From Lysinibacillus fusiformis (GTDB taxonomy: Bacteria; Bacillota; Bacilli; Bacillales_A; Planococcaceae), in contig NZ_CP041696.1 in the NCBI RefSeq assembly GCF_007362955.1, forward strand, positions 1,488,001 through 1,552,000: DNA of 64,000 bases, in the 5' to 3' direction. A model generated the notes under the pieces. That model saw only the letters and a list, made by a program, of their open reading frames with translations. It was not told the origin of the DNA and did no database searches. The translations under genes were made by a program, and so were the position numbers. Below are positions 63,814 through 64,000 of the stretch, in pieces; position 1 is the stretch's first letter, and each line of letters begins with the position of its first letter.

Positions 63814-64000
63814 TAATGCAAGCTTAATGCCAAATCCAATTAAAATTGTACCCGTCAGCCCCTCAATAACCGCCTTTGTTGTAGGCCTTTTCATAAATAC
63901 ACTGATTTTATCCAATAAGTATACATAGAACACAAACCATAGAGCTGTTATAGCAGTATAAACGAGACCCATGATCAGAAATGGCACAAATGTAGCGTTC
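63799..64000 (-). CDS. LysE/RhtB-family exporter, C-terminal part (cut by window edge)
   Basis: The last 66 residues of a membrane exporter. PFLIMGLVYTAITALWFVFY and the C-terminal TGTILIGFGIKLALEKAH match the end of LysE/RhtB amino-acid exporters. The N-terminal two thirds lie beyond the window. The frame is open to the edge. Confidence 0.82.
   Translation of the reverse strand, partial: NATFVPFLIMGLVYTAITALWFVFYVYLLDKISVFMKRPTTKAVIEGLTGTILIGFGIKLALEKAH

Overview
The window looks like chromosome of a low-GC, Gram-positive, spore-former-type bacterium of the Lysinibacillus/Solibacillus group. This is inferred from AT-rich intergenic DNA, strong AGGAGG-type ribosome sites, intrinsic terminators after most genes, a lysine 6-dehydrogenase very like the Geobacillus enzyme, a bacilliredoxin (ytxJ), a YjfB-type motility protein, an S-box riboswitch and GC-rich interspersed repeats that I associate with this group. 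There are no rRNA or tRNA genes and no CRISPR array. Most of the content is chromosomal metabolism, transport and signalling, with scattered remnants of mobile DNA.

Layout. 1-3448 (minus): a lysine catabolic operon of aldehyde dehydrogenase, lysine 6-dehydrogenase and an acyl-CoA dehydrogenase cut by the window edge. 3.9-11 kb: AIM24-family protein, 2-hydroxyacid dehydrogenase, HemAT-type oxygen sensor, uppP, a membrane phosphoesterase and an acyl-CoA dehydrogenase, followed by a dead IS1182-type transposase end and a GC-rich repeat. 11.5-15.5 kb: a two-component system with a small overlapping membrane-protein ORF, then a frameshifted EamA exporter. 15.7-20 kb: a short homoserine dehydrogenase and S-box-controlled metY. 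20-30.6 kb: plsY, a DASS transporter, a CoA-transferase, a nitroreductase, a lysoplasmalogenase, pepT and a DMT exporter.

30.6-34.4 kb holds a secreted protein, a dead IS200-type element, and a perfect Fur box on a promoter that appears to drive a short terminated RNA with a C-rich patch (an FsrA-like sRNA candidate). A FhuF-like iron-sulfur protein lies close by. 34.5-40.7 kb: a GNAT enzyme, an enolase-superfamily epimerase, a divergent regulator, an NhaC-type antiporter and an M20 amidohydrolase, which together suggest processing of N-acyl or D-amino-acid compounds. 41-45 kb: a TRAP-TAXI uptake system in which both the permease and the binding protein carry separate single-base frameshifts. 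45.3-53 kb: Cu-Zn SOD, a LysM/3D wall protein, yjfB, a SARP-type response regulator, a diguanylate cyclase and a 1014-residue hybrid kinase whose first phosphoacceptor histidine is replaced.

53-64 kb: an HD hydrolase whose best start codon is ATA, an orphan zf-HC2 protein, an ECF sigma/anti-sigma pair, PhnA-like protein, an unassigned structured RNA candidate near 57.6-57.9 kb, a lipoprotein, ytxJ, a 3-oxoacid CoA-transferase pair with a LysR gene, and decayed ABC-exporter and SDR fragments. The strongest leads are the Fur-controlled RNA, the 57.7 kb RNA, the degenerate hybrid kinase with its SARP partner, and two small genes below the usual ORF cutoff (13761-13916 and 40936-41079).
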